Below are positions 1 to 7,122 of a stretch of DNA of 64,000 nucleotides, one piece after another. Each line of letters opens with the position of its first letter. The first letter of the stretch is position 1. The position numbers and the translations under genes were made by a program. Source of the DNA: JAJCYK01 sp965224285 (lineage in GTDB: Bacteria > Bacteroidota > Bacteroidia > Cytophagales > Cyclobacteriaceae); assembly GCA_965224285.1 (NCBI GenBank), contig OZ245043.1:5022001-5086000 (forward strand), written 5' to 3'. The notes under the pieces are model-generated. The model searched no databases and was not told where the DNA came from. It worked only from the letters and a program-made list of their open reading frames with translations.

Positions 1-90
1 AATCAGCTGAGAAATGGTAAGATCTTCAGGTGCCATTTCATTTTTTGCTACGCTATTGTATTAGTTTGATGACCCGGAACCCTTGCTTGC

Positions 91-960
91 ATGACAAAGC
101 CCATAAAAGGGAAATTAGGCCCGGTGGTTTATCAGTCGCTGGAAACCTTTTACCGATGGATGAAACAAAAGCGATACAGTGATTCCACCATCAATACATA
201 TGGGAGTTTGGTGCGGCAATTCTTTCAGCGGACCGGTTTACAGCCTGACCGGATCACTGTGAAGGAGATTGAAAATTACAATTTTGAATATTTCATTAAT
301 ATCGGGCAGTCCTATGCCACCCAGAATCAATGGATCAATGCCATCAAACTTTATCTAAAAGTAACCAGCGATCAGCAATTTGATCTCAGCGCCATCGAGC
401 GACCTCACCGGCAGCGGAAGTTGCCCAATGTACTTGACCGTCAGGAAGTGCAGGCCTTGTTCCATAACACCTTAAACATAAAGCACCGGGCCTTATTGAT
501 GCTGGTTTACGGCGCGGGGCTTCGCATTGGGGAGGCGCTTAATTTAACCCTGGAGGATATTCGCAGCCAGGAATCGCTGATCTATATCCCTGCTGGCAAA
601 GGGAAGAAAGACCGGCGGGTACCCTTGTCAATGCGGTTGTTGGAAGAGCTGCGACGCTATTACAAAAGTTACCGTCCCCGGAAATATTTATTTGAAGGAG
701 CCCGGGGAGGCAAGTATACCAGCAGCAGTGCAGCTAAAGTGCTGAAACGAGCCGCCAAAAGGGCGGGTATAAAGCGTAATGTTACCTTGCACACCCTCAG
801 GCACAGTTACGCCACCCATTTGACCAACAGCGGGGTAAACATTCAGTATCTTCAGCAGATCTTGGGCCATAACAGCCCCAAGACCACCATGATCTATACC
901 CACTTAAGCGGCAAAGACATCCGGAAGGTCAAGAGCCCACTGGATGATTTGGACTTGTAA
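91..960 (+). CDS. Tyrosine recombinase, XerC/D-like, likely integron integrase
   Basis: This 289-residue protein should cut and join DNA strands through a tyrosine. It has an N-terminal SAM-like core-binding domain (about 12-100) and a catalytic domain (about 113-280). The catalytic set is visible: Arg145 (GLRIGE), Lys170/172 in GKGKKDR, His234-x-x-Arg237, His260 (LGH) and Tyr269 (TMIYTH). The end, KSPLDDL, recalls IntI1 (RSPLDAL), and TTMIYTH is shared with IntI1. But only about 53 residues lie between the beta-hairpin lysine segment and HTLRHS, as in XerD (about 61) and unlike IntI1 (about 95), so the IntI-specific additional helix region is absent. Its position 71 bases before the first cassette suggests it serves the array. 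The family is common in Bacteroidota; a role as the array's integrase is inference. Confidence 0.8.
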   Translation: MTKPIKGKLGPVVYQSLETFYRWMKQKRYSDSTINTYGSLVRQFFQRTGLQPDRITVKEIENYNFEYFINIGQSYATQNQWINAIKLYLKVTSDQQFDLSAIERPHRQRKLPNVLDRQEVQALFHNTLNIKHRALLMLVYGAGLRIGEALNLTLEDIRSQESLIYIPAGKGKKDRRVPLSMRLLEELRRYYKSYRPRKYLFEGARGGKYTSSSAAKVLKRAAKRAGIKRNVTLHTLRHSYATHLTNSGVNIQYLQQILGHNSPKTTMIYTHLSGKDIRKVKSPLDDLDL

Positions 961-1001
961 ATATTTCCTTTTATTCCGGTTATTTTTCAATTTAGAGGTG
1001 C

Positions 1002-1038
1002 TATACGGACATTTGTTCCGTATATAAACAAGTTGGGC
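1002..1038 (+). other. Candidate attI recombination site
   Basis: Between the recombinase stop and the first cassette lies a perfect 8-bp inverted repeat, TATACGGA (1002-1009) and TCCGTATA (1017-1024), separated by 7 bases. This is the arm-spacer-arm layout of a tyrosine recombinase core site. It is followed by TATAAAC, AA and GTTGGGC (1032-1038), which resembles the end of class 1 attI (CTAAAAC, AAA, GTTAGGC). GTTGGGC is where cassette 1 begins. The inverted repeat could instead be a terminator stem for the recombinase gene, but no T-run follows it. Confidence 0.6.
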
Positions 1039-1053
1039 ACAATATAAAGTAAC

Positions 1054-2073
1054 ATGCATAGAGAGGCATTTAAAAAATTATTCCTGACAAAACTTTTGAG
1101 TGACATCTCAAATTATTTTCGGGTCTATGAATTCCTAAAAGTCAAAGCAAAATCATTGAAGAATGGCGCGATTTTGATAAAAGACGAAGAAGATTTTTGG
1201 AAAAGAGTATTAGGAGAGCAATTTCTACAGGAAACGGAAGGAGAAACCTTAACTAATGGTGCCGTTCTAAAATTTGAGAACATGTTTCTCACAGATTGGG
1301 CACCTAAACTACCAGGCGGTATTTGGACTAAAAAAGGAAATTCAAGAGCATTCGGTTTTCGAGAAGAACTTGACCTATTACAAGTTGGCGATCGCATGCA
1401 TCCAATAATACATCCTGATGCCAAAAGCAGGAGAATTAATTCGGGATTTGGAAGTATTCGTGTTAATCCAATTGGTAATGACTCTGACTACTTTAACTAC
1501 ATGAATTTAGTAAGCCCAAAATATTGGAATGCAGATTTTGGGATTCCAGTGATTGTTCCGAAATCAGTCTATCAAGAGTTTATAGACAAATCAAAGCGAG
1601 GTGCTCCGTGGGTCGAAAAGTTGGAAGCGATATTGATTTTAAACGAACGACTCCCAATATCAAACTTTATCAGTAATTCGATCGGATATAAACTTTCAGA
1701 TGAAATTGAGGATGAATTGACTAATATGCCACACCTTCCAAAATGCTATTTGTACATCCCTTCGCGATTGAACCTTGAAATAAAAACAAATGATACACAC
1801 CCTGTAACTACAGCTTGGACAATGTTTGAAACAAGGAGAAATGATTATGGGCTGACCTATTGCCACTTTAATCCTTACGAAAAAGATGCATTTGAGGGAG
1901 TCTCAAGCTTTCTAGAAGAGTATTCAAAAAGATTTGATGGGACGAAGATCATCACTGATTATGATGGGATAACACCCCGCCTTAATGCAAAAGTTAACCT
2001 GAAAGTAAACCCTATAGAGAAAAACAAACAAGACTTTGAGGAGATAGTACAGAACGTTGATAAGAAAGAATAA
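1054..2073 (+). CDS. Cassette 1: hypothetical protein, 339 aa
   Basis: I do not recognise this family. The product looks soluble: no signal peptide or membrane segment is visible, and it is rich in Lys, Asn and Ile. A Trp/Pro/Gly-rich stretch sits near residues 81-95 (TDWAPKLPGGIWTK). It is the first cassette, immediately after the candidate attI, starting 16 bases past the GTTGGGC box and ending 10 bases before its own attC. In known integrons this position is the newest insertion and the best expressed. It is large for a cassette protein and its A+T content looks higher than that of the recombinase gene, consistent with separate origin. Function is unknown. Confidence 0.75.
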   Translation: MHREAFKKLFLTKLLSDISNYFRVYEFLKVKAKSLKNGAILIKDEEDFWKRVLGEQFLQETEGETLTNGAVLKFENMFLTDWAPKLPGGIWTKKGNSRAFGFREELDLLQVGDRMHPIIHPDAKSRRINSGFGSIRVNPIGNDSDYFNYMNLVSPKYWNADFGIPVIVPKSVYQEFIDKSKRGAPWVEKLEAILILNERLPISNFISNSIGYKLSDEIEDELTNMPHLPKCYLYIPSRLNLEIKTNDTHPVTTAWTMFETRRNDYGLTYCHFNPYEKDAFEGVSSFLEEYSKRFDGTKIITDYDGITPRLNAKVNLKVNPIEKNKQDFEEIVQNVDKKE

Positions 2074-2083
2074 AAAATACTGT

Positions 2084-2278
2084 GCCCAACATTGGCTATA
2101 CGTAATGCGGGCGAAAGTGCCAGCCGAAAGTTCGGTGCTCCTTTTCCGCCAAAGCTGCGCTTTGACATTTTATGGAAAATAAGTTAAAACACAAAGCGTA
2201 GTTTTGGCTACCGTCCGTGCTAAACTAAAAAGTAAGTGTTTCAAAATCCCGCACTACGCATAGCCTAAACCGTTATGC
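2084..2278 (+). repeat. attC site 1 (long type A)
   Basis: The left box is GCCCAAC (2084-2090) and the right box GTTATGC (2272-2278). The arms GGCTATACGTAATGCGGG and CCCGCACTACGCATAGCC pair at 16 of 18 positions. The 195-bp interior is clearly related to attC site 6. Its left end GTGCCCAAC is the exact complement of the start of cassette 1. Confidence 0.85.
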
Positions 2279-2308
2279 CACATGCCGGATATTTGCTTAA
2301 TTTAAGCT

Positions 2309-2569
2309 ATGCCAGAAATTTGTCGATTCTATGGAATAGTCATTCGAATGTATTTTGTGGATCACAATCCCCCACACTTCCACGCCATTTACCAAGGTCA
2401 ACACGCAGAATATGATATTAAAACACTTGATGTGATTGCTGGAAAAATTCCACCCAGGGCTCATGCAATGGTATTAGAATGGGCTTCACTACATAAAGAT
2501 GAGCTATTGGCAAATTGGGAAAAAGCTTCTATACCCGAACCACTTACTAAGATAAAACCGTTAAATTAG
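2309..2569 (+). CDS. Cassette 2: DUF4160 family protein
   Basis: An 86-residue protein with the DUF4160 pattern: N-terminal GIVIRMYF, then DHNPPHFHAIY (about 21-31), IPPRA and a C-terminal EWASLHKDELLANW. DUF4160 genes are typically followed by a DUF2442 gene, as here with a 4-base gap. Such pairs are often listed as candidate toxin-antitoxin or small regulatory modules; the biochemical activity is not established. The His-rich DHNPPHFH segment could bind metal (inference). The pair occupies one cassette bounded by attC sites 1 and 2. Confidence 0.85.
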   Translation: MPEICRFYGIVIRMYFVDHNPPHFHAIYQGQHAEYDIKTLDVIAGKIPPRAHAMVLEWASLHKDELLANWEKASIPEPLTKIKPLN

Positions 2570-2573
2570 TATT

Positions 2574-2819
2574 ATGAACGAAATTGTCGAAGTTAAAGCT
2601 AAGGGCAACTATTTTGTTTGGATAAAGTTTAGGAATGGACAAGAAAAAACAGTGGATCTTAAGCCTTTTATTGGTAAAGGATTTACCAAAGAACTTCTTG
2701 ACACTACCAAGTTCAATCAGGTCTTCGTAGAACCCAATGGGGGTATTGCTTGGCCGAATGGTTTTGATTTTTGTCCAAACTTTCTGATAGAACTTGAGGA
2801 GAGTAAATACGTGGCATAA
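2574..2819 (+). CDS. Cassette 2: DUF2442 family protein
   Basis: An 81-residue partner of the preceding DUF4160 protein. The DUF2442 pattern is seen in the central KTVDLKPFIGKG, the segment FNQVFVEPNGGIAWPNGFDF (about 47-66) and a C-terminal L-E-E. It starts 4 bases after the DUF4160 stop, so the two are almost certainly translated together. The stop codon (2817-2819) lies inside the attC left box GCATAAC (2814-2820), so there is no spare DNA between gene and recombination site. Function is unproven; DNA binding or antitoxin activity is a guess from pairing. Confidence 0.85.
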   Translation: MNEIVEVKAKGNYFVWIKFRNGQEKTVDLKPFIGKGFTKELLDTTKFNQVFVEPNGGIAWPNGFDFCPNFLIELEESKYVA

Positions 2820-2905
2820 CAACTGCTAGAGCCCAAGCCTTCATCTTAGCTTCATGATAATTTATACTTTCACTATGGCTCAGGCCCTAGCCTGAACCGT
2901 TATCC
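2814..2905 (+). repeat. attC site 2
   Basis: Left box GCATAAC (2814-2820), right box GTTATCC (2899-2905), 92 bp. GCTAGAGCC near the left pairs with GGCCCTAGC near the right. The left end GTGGCATAAC is the exact complement of the first 10 bases of cassette 2 (GTTATGCCAC). Confidence 0.8.
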
Positions 2906-3112
2906 GCCAATAATTTCTTTCCGTCACCGGGGTCTCAAATGTCCCGGGCTGAAATTAAAGCTCAGAGTTTAACACAATCATCGATATTTCAGGTTGATAA
3001 AGGCAACATCCCGATATAGTAGGATGGATATATTGGGTAATTAGGAAAGGTCCCGATAGTTTACTTATGCACCATCCCGGAGTTGAACGGCGCTTGGTGG
3101 GTTTTGCCCACC
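2906..3112 (+). ncRNA. Candidate structured RNA in cassette 3
   Basis: The non-coding body carries several hairpins: CCGGG/CCCGG around 2928-2955, CATCC (3007-3011) with GGATG (3022-3026) closing a 10-base loop, and GGTGGG (3096-3101) with CCCACC (3107-3112) around TTTTG. The diverged copy at 13327-13515 keeps the second hairpin with a compensatory A-T to C-G change. That suggests selection on folded RNA or single-stranded DNA. The transcribed strand is unknown. Confidence 0.4.
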
Positions 3113-3132
3113 GAAGCTTTGCGAAGGTGGGC

Positions 3133-3227
3133 GGATAACAATCGCTATACCTCAAGCCTCCGTGGTTTTTTTGTATTTTAGATTTAACAAGCGTAAAAGG
3201 CTCGAGGCATAGCTTCGGCCGTTATCC
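3133..3227 (+). repeat. attC site 3
   Basis: Left box GGATAAC (3133-3139), right box GTTATCC (3221-3227), 95 bp. CGCTATACCTC on the left pairs with GAGGCATAGC on the right. The left end GGCGGATAAC complements the cassette start GTTATCCGCC exactly. Confidence 0.85.
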
Positions 3228-3434
3228 GCCAATAATTTCTTTCCGTCACCGGGGTCTCAAATGTCCCGGGCTGAAATTAAAGCTCAGAGTTTAACACAAT
3301 CATCGATATTTCAGGTTGATAAAGGCAACATCCCGATATAGTAGGATGGATATATTGGGTAATTAGGAAAGGTCCCGATAGTTTACTTATGCACCATCCC
3401 GGAGTTGAACGGCGCTTGGTGGGTTTTGCCCACC
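3228..3434 (+). ncRNA. Candidate structured RNA in cassette 4 (identical copy)
   Basis: This is the second tandem copy of the element described at 2906-3112, with the same hairpins shifted by 322 bases and no sequence difference that I can see. Confidence 0.4.
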
Positions 3435-3454
3435 GAAGCTTTGCGAAGGTGGGC

Positions 3455-3549
3455 GGATAACAATCGCTATACCTCAAGCCTCCGTGGTTTTTTTGTATTT
3501 TAGATTTAACAAGCGTAAAAGGCTCGAGGCATAGCTTCGGCCGTTGGGA
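3455..3549 (+). repeat. attC site 4
   Basis: Left box GGATAAC (3455-3461), right box GTTGGGA (3543-3549). It is identical to attC site 3 except that the right box belongs to the next cassette. Confidence 0.85.
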
Positions 3550-3567
3550 GGAATTGGCGGGCTTTTG

Positions 3568-3575
3568 TATCTTTG
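3568..3575 (+). promoter_or_regulatory. Bacteroidota -7 element of cassette 5
   Basis: TATCTTTG matches the TAnnTTTG consensus and lies 15 bases before the antitoxin ATG at 3591. The TTG of the recombination box GTTGGGA (3543-3549) lies about 21 bases upstream and could act as the -33 element. The cassette therefore seems to carry its own promoter. Confidence 0.5.
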
Positions 3576-3590
3576 ATAAAAGTGCAACCC

Positions 3591-3773
3591 ATGAAGAAAT
3601 CAAAAGTTATCGAAACACTTGACAGTCTACCAGAAGACTTCAATACAGAAGAACTGATTGAGCGGCTAATTTTTATTGATAAGGTAGAAAAAGGTTTAGA
3701 GGACCTTGAGGAGGGGCGGACCATACCTTTTGAAGAAGTCAAGGAGCGGGTCAAGAATAAATGGTCGAAATAA
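3591..3773 (+). CDS. Cassette 5: antitoxin-like addiction module protein
   Basis: This 60-residue acidic, helical protein starts at ATG 3591 (MKKSKVIETLDSLPEDF). An in-frame upstream TTG at 3573 lies inside the promoter element and is rejected. Segments such as EDFNTEELIERLIFIDKVEKGL and EEGRTIPFEEVKERV are typical of short antitoxins paired with ParE/RelE toxins in Bacteroidota. It overlaps the toxin start by 13 bases, which implies translational coupling. The antitoxin is intact although the toxin is frameshifted. Confidence 0.8.
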   Translation: MKKSKVIETLDSLPEDFNTEELIERLIFIDKVEKGLEDLEEGRTIPFEEVKERVKNKWSK

Positions 3774-4047
3774 GACTAACCGAGTCCGCATGGCAGGATC
3801 TTGACTTAATCACTGATTATATTGCCTTAGATTCACCTCGCTATGCGGTGGATTCGCCAATAAAATTCTACGGCGTATTGAAGTATTGAAAAAATTTAAA
3901 GAATCCGGGCGAATCGTTCCGGAATTCCAAAACGAATCTTTAAGAGAATTAATACTAGGTAATTACCGAATTGTATATCGTATCTACCCTGACAACTTAG
4001 TCGTTGTTGTAAGGATAATTCATGGCTCGAAACTTCTCGACGTCTAG
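3761..4047 (+). pseudogene. Cassette 5: ParE/RelE-family toxin, frameshifted
   Basis: The start (MVEIRLTESAWQDLDLI, ATG 3761) and the end (ELILGNYRIVYRIYP, then VVVVRIIHGSKLLDV, TAG 4045-4047) are those of a ParE/RelE mRNA-interferase or gyrase-inhibitor fold protein of about 95 residues. They lie in different frames. Restoring one T near 3853-3855 gives a continuous reading through FANKILRRIEVLKKF. As written, translation stops soon after residue 40, before the C-terminal strands that hold the active residues. This is a single-base deletion or a sequencing error. Confidence 0.8.
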
Positions 4048-4061
4048 CGCCCGCCATCTTC

Positions 4062-4332
4062 TCCCAACATACGCGAAGCCCGCATAGGTGTAACTACCTT
4101 CGATAATCACCTTTGCGATTAGTCCACTCCCTACGCCTTTGTGCATTTCAATCTTTAGAATACCTTGCGCAGCGCTCCAACCCATGTTCTGCTGTCCACC
4201 TAAAAGAGTCATTGATAGACTGGCGTAGGTTCGTTACTTTAGTGCAAATAGCTAGGGTAGCACCTCCACCTTCGGTCGAATGTTTTCGCCCTACGGCGGA
4301 CGGAGAACGCGCCTTCGCTCTGACCGTTGTGG
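4062..4332 (+). repeat. attC site 5 (long type B)
   Basis: Left box TCCCAAC (4062-4068), right box GTTGTGG (4326-4332), 271 bp, unusually long. GCGAAG near the left pairs with CTTCGC near the right, and an internal pair CCTACGCC (4130-4137)/GGCGTAGG (4222-4229) forms a second stem. The sequence is clearly related to attC site 7. Confidence 0.75.
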
Positions 4333-4350
4333 TGCATTTAAAAAAGACAA

Positions 4351-4884
4351 GTGACAGATAAAATTGAAATCCAATTAAGCAAGACTAAAATTCTTCTACT
4401 CTTAATCGGTGCGACCATTTTCGTAGTTCTAGGAATTCTATTCATAATGAACCCCGAACAATTTAAAAATCCGCTTTTCCGAAATCCCGAAGCAATTAGA
4501 ATTGCGGGAATTGCCTCCGTTGCATTTTTCGGACTGTGCTTGATATTTATCGCAAGAAAACTATTTGACAAAAAGGTCGGACTAACAATTGATCAAAATG
4601 GAATTACAGACAATTCTAACTCAACAAGTTTAGGGCTTATAGAATGGGCTGACATTACAGGTATTGGAACGGTTCAGGTGGATTCAACAAAAATTTTAAT
4701 GCTTGAGACTGATAAACCTGACAAATACATTGAGCGAGCAAAAAATGGATTCTCAAAAAGAGCGATGAAAGCAAATTATAAAATGTACGGCTCGCCATTA
4801 TCGATAATTTCAAACTCGCTGAAAATAAAATATGACGACTTGCAAAAACTGATTAGAGAAGAATTTGAGAAAAGAAATAAATAA
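4351..4884 (+). CDS. Cassette 6: small membrane protein, STM3941-like
   Basis: A 177-residue protein with two membrane helices (about 13-33 and 50-68) followed by a soluble C-terminal domain that begins KKVGLTIDQNGITDN. The pattern of two N-terminal helices, then a PH-like beta domain with GLIEWADITGI, matches the STM3941-type family, which I recall as frequent in integron cassettes. Function is unknown. It begins at GTG 4351, 19 bases after the attC right box, and ends 9 bases before the next left box. Confidence 0.65.
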   Translation: MTDKIEIQLSKTKILLLLIGATIFVVLGILFIMNPEQFKNPLFRNPEAIRIAGIASVAFFGLCLIFIARKLFDKKVGLTIDQNGITDNSNSTSLGLIEWADITGIGTVQVDSTKILMLETDKPDKYIERAKNGFSKRAMKANYKMYGSPLSIISNSLKIKYDDLQKLIREEFEKRNK

Positions 4885-4893
4885 AAAACGGCA

Positions 4894-5088
4894 CCACAAC
4901 AACACTTATACGCAATGCGGGCTAAGTAGATAACCGAAAGGTCGGTGCTCCTATTTCGTCAAAGCTCCGCTTCGACGTTTCTTGTTGAATAAATTTAAAA
5001 ACACAAAACGCAGATTTGGCTATCGTTTGTGCAGGTTGAAAGGTTTGTGCCTTGAAATCCCGCACTGCGCATAGCCAAACCGTTGTAG
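4894..5088 (+). repeat. attC site 6 (long type A)
   Basis: Left box CCACAAC (4894-4900), right box GTTGTAG (5082-5088), 195 bp, the same length as attC site 1 and related throughout. The left end GCACCACAAC complements the cassette start GTTGTGGTGC exactly. Confidence 0.85.
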
Positions 5089-5108
5089 GGCATTTTACTT
5101 GGACATCT

Positions 5109-5543
5109 ATGACTCTGAATGATAGAGAAATAATTTTGGTAACCTACTCTACTGAGTACAATTGGACTGACAAACTCCCGGACTCAAATTGGCTTTGCAT
5201 TCTTGTTGATAACGATAGACCACGCAATTATATAAACGAAGTAGTTTCAAAGCTCATCGAAAAGGACGTCGTGTGGGTTTGTACGTTGGGACAAAGTTCT
5301 GAGAAGGTCCACGACTTAATTGATGAAGAATTAGCGTATAGGGAAGCTGATATTGAAGCTCTGTATTTACCAGAACATGATGTTATGACCACCTGGCACA
5401 ACAACTTCGATGAAGGAATTTGGTTTGGAATATATTCTGCTAACGATGAGTCTCACAAAATTAACAAGGTTGTAATTCTGGATATGACGGGTGGAAAGGA
5501 ATCTGAAAAAATAAACAAGCTGTTAGAAGGGTATGAAGGCTAA
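5109..5543 (+). CDS. Cassette 7: hypothetical protein, 144 aa
   Basis: The first ATG after the cassette boundary is at 5109 (MTLNDREIILVTYSTEYNW); the frame stays open upstream only because it reads back through the attC. No signal peptide or membrane helix is visible. The C-terminal half has TTWHNNFDEGIWFGIYSAND and then NKVVILDMTGG, a pattern I recall from small cassette-encoded proteins without a known role. It is alone in its cassette and ends 7 bases before the attC. Function is unknown. Confidence 0.7.
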   Translation: MTLNDREIILVTYSTEYNWTDKLPDSNWLCILVDNDRPRNYINEVVSKLIEKDVVWVCTLGQSSEKVHDLIDEELAYREADIEALYLPEHDVMTTWHNNFDEGIWFGIYSANDESHKINKVVILDMTGGKESEKINKLLEGYEG

Positions 5544-5550
5544 AAACGCC

Positions 5551-5780
5551 CTACAACATACGCGAAAACCGCATTGGTGTAACTACCTTCGATAATCACC
5601 ATGCCAAAAGCCCACTCCCTACGCCTTACTACTTTTCAATTATTAGAATACTTTTCGCAGCGCTCCCAACCAAGATTCTGCTATCCATTAATAGTGCCAT
5701 TGATTGACTGGCGCAGGTTCGCTACTTTAGTACAAGCAACTAAGGTCAGCATCAACGCGCCTTCGCTGCGACCGTTAGGT
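5551..5780 (+). repeat. attC site 7 (long type B)
   Basis: Left box CTACAAC (5551-5557), right box GTTAGGT (5774-5780), 230 bp. It is related to attC site 5 along its length. The left end GCCCTACAAC complements the cassette start GTTGTAGGGC exactly. Confidence 0.8.
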
Positions 5781-5855
5781 CTCATTTCGTAAGCTAACAT
5801 CTCTGAAACCAATTGTATCATTTTTTCGTTGTTCCATTATTAGTTAACTTTATGT

Positions 5856-6206
5856 GTGGAACAGAAACGTCAACTTGTATTCTTCAAAAGCTATTTCCTA
5901 GACTTCTATGAGCCTTTGAATGGCAAGGTGAGGAATAAAATTGACCAAGTTCTATTTTTAGTTAGAATGGCCGAGCGAATACCCAGTAAGTTCTTTCAAC
6001 ATATGACCGGAACGGATGGGCTATATGAAATTCGGATTGAGTTTCAAGGCAATATTTATCGAATCTTTTGTTGATTCGATGAAGGGAAGCTGGTGATCCT
6101 TTTTAATGGGTTTCAGAAAAAATCACAAAAAACTCCGAAAAAAGAGATCGAAAAAGCACTGAGAATTAAAAGTGAGTACTTTGACCTTAAGCGTAAATCA
6201 AAATGA
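5856..6206 (+). pseudogene. higB: Cassette 8: HigB/RelE-type toxin with in-frame TGA
   Basis: The reading frame from GTG 5856 gives a HigB/Gp49-like toxin: QKRQLVFFKSYFLDFYEPLN, MAERIPSKFFQHMTGTDGLYE and NIYRIFC. A TGA at 6072-6074 interrupts it after 72 residues. The same frame then continues with FDEGKLVILFNGFQKKSQ and ends at 6204-6206, overlapping the HigA ATG. The family length is about 115, so only the nonsense codon breaks the gene. The lost part includes the strand and helix needed for RNA cleavage. GTG is chosen as start because no in-frame ATG precedes the conserved region. Confidence 0.8.
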
Positions 6207-6496
6207 AAGAGCATTTAACATCATTTGACGACCATCTTGACAAAAGGTACGGACCTATTGGAACAAAGAAACGTGCCAATTTTGAGATCAAAGCCAAGGC
6301 GTTTGCAATTGGGGAGATCATCCGGGAAGCCCGCAAAGAAGCAAAAATGACACAGGAGCAACTCGCCGAAAGAACCGGAACAAAAAAGAGCTTTATTTCA
6401 AGAATTGAAAATGGTCACAGCGACATCCAACTTTCGACACTATACAAGCTTCTGGAAATTGGTTTGGGTAAACGTGTTAACCTAACAATCGGTTAG
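6203..6496 (+). CDS. higA: Cassette 8: HigA-type XRE antitoxin
   Basis: A 97-residue protein with a C-terminal XRE helix-turn-helix (about 35-90): IGEIIREARKEAKMTQEQLA, then RTGTKKSFISRIENGHSDI and LSTLYKLLEIGL. It should bind its toxin and repress its own promoter. The N-terminal 30 residues (FDDHLDKRYGPIGTKKR) match the HigA group that follows HigB. The ATG overlaps the toxin stop by ATGA. It is intact despite the broken toxin upstream and ends 7 bases before the attC. Confidence 0.88.
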   Translation: MKEHLTSFDDHLDKRYGPIGTKKRANFEIKAKAFAIGEIIREARKEAKMTQEQLAERTGTKKSFISRIENGHSDIQLSTLYKLLEIGLGKRVNLTIG

Positions 6497-6503
6497 AAAC
6501 GAG

Positions 6504-6580
6504 ACACAACATACGCTATACGCCAGCCCCAGATTTTATAACTTTGTTATTGGGCCGGCGCATAGCTGCGACCGTTGTAT
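6504..6580 (+). repeat. attC site 8 (short type C)
   Basis: Left box ACACAAC (6504-6510), right box GTTGTAT (6574-6580), 77 bp. CTATACGCCAGCCC pairs with GGGCCGGCGCATAG with few mismatches. The right arm has two bases that do not pair, like the extrahelical bases of classical attC sites. The left box matches the start of its cassette less well (8 of 10). Confidence 0.85.
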
Positions 6581-6597
6581 GCCACATTACTTTCGTT

Positions 6598-6978
6598 TTG
6601 GATACTGCGATTCTTATTACATGTTCGAATTCAATTAATGCCCACTTGGTTAAATCAAAACTACAAAGTGAGGGAATTGAATGCTTCTTGAATAATGAGC
6701 ATTTCACCAACTTAATGCCTCATTATTTTGGAATCTTAGGTAGTGGTGTACAGGTTGTTGTAAATAAAGAAGATTTGGAGCGAGCAAGAAAGGCTGTTTC
6801 ACTTAATCAGGATCAAATAACTTGTCCGAATTGTGGCTCAGCCAGTCTATCCCTTTTCCCGGTAAAGTTTCTATACAAAGCATGGATGCTGATTTTAGCA
6901 TTTTTCGCAGTGGTGCCTATTGGAAATTTGTTGGATCAATACCGATGTAAATCGTGCAAAACTGTGTTTCGTTTTTGA
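6598..6978 (+). CDS. Cassette 9: DUF2007-type protein with zinc-ribbon-like tail
   Basis: About 127 residues. The N-terminal part (ILITCSNSINAHLVKSKLQS, EGIECFLNNEHFTN, GVQVVVNKEDLERARKAV) matches DUF2007, a small putative signal-transducing fold. The C-terminal part has C-P-N-C and, after a membrane-like helix (AWMLILAFFAVVPIGNLL), a C-K-S-C pair that could bind zinc. The frame is open from 6544, but that lies in the previous attC; TTG 6598 is the first plausible start inside the cassette. A native start lost on cassette joining is also possible. Confidence 0.65.
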   Translation: MDTAILITCSNSINAHLVKSKLQSEGIECFLNNEHFTNLMPHYFGILGSGVQVVVNKEDLERARKAVSLNQDQITCPNCGSASLSLFPVKFLYKAWMLILAFFAVVPIGNLLDQYRCKSCKTVFRF

Positions 6979-6982
6979 TGTG

Positions 6983-7095
6983 GCATAACATACGCTATAC
7001 GCCAGCCCTAGATTTTGTAAGTTTGTTAGATAGGTCCGGCCCAGCCTCGGCTTCCAGCCTAGGGCGGGCAGGCGCATAGCCTGATCCCGTTAGGC
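6983..7095 (+). repeat. attC site 9 (type C, extended)
   Basis: Left box GCATAAC (6983-6989), right box GTTAGGC (7089-7095), 113 bp. The outer arms are like attC site 8; the interior has an additional GC-rich stretch shared with attC site 14 (CGGCCCAGCCTCGGCTTCCA). Confidence 0.85.
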
Positions 7096-7122
7096 TCAAT
7101 AAATTAGACACTTTTAATAAGT

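Larger units (their letters stand above)
2900..3543 (+). repeat. Two identical tandem copies of a 322-bp ORF-less cassette (3 and 4)
   Basis: The unit beginning at the right box GTTATCC at 2899 recurs at 3221, and the following right box is at 3543, giving a period of 322 bp twice. By eye I find no difference between the copies. Each copy is a complete cassette with its own attC. No convincing + strand ORF exists; the minus-strand ORFs (2955-3155 and 3277-3603) run through the attC and look like chance. Identity implies recent duplication, for example by re-insertion of an excised circle or by unequal exchange. Confidence 0.9.

Noticed and set aside
91..960. Calling the recombinase XerC or XerD of the chromosome-dimer system
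   Set aside because: Its C-terminus (TTMIYTH, KSPLDDL) and position beside a cassette array differ from housekeeping XerC/XerD, and no dif-like pair of genes is present.
1002..1024. Rho-independent terminator of the recombinase gene
   Set aside because: The stem is followed by ATATAAACAAG without a T-run, and its placement at the cassette junction fits a recombination site better, although a terminator is not excluded.
2899..3549. A CRISPR array or transposon as the cause of the repeats
   Set aside because: There are only two direct copies of 322 bp with no short spacers, no transposase and no terminal inverted repeats or target duplication; cassette boundaries explain them fully.
2955..3603. 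Minus-strand ORFs of 66 and 108 codons in the duplicated cassette
   Set aside because: They run through the attC site, have no homology I recognise, and the third copy at 13.3 kb does not keep the frame because of indels.
3997..4361. ORFs on both strands (3997-4212 minus, 4113-4361 plus)
   Set aside because: They are created by the long paired arms of attC site 5; a similar frame (5601-5792) appears in the related attC site 7, as expected from structure and not from coding.
5856..6206. Possible TGA recoding (selenocysteine) in the HigB-like toxin
   Set aside because: No SECIS-like hairpin or family precedent is seen; a nonsense mutation or a read error is simpler.
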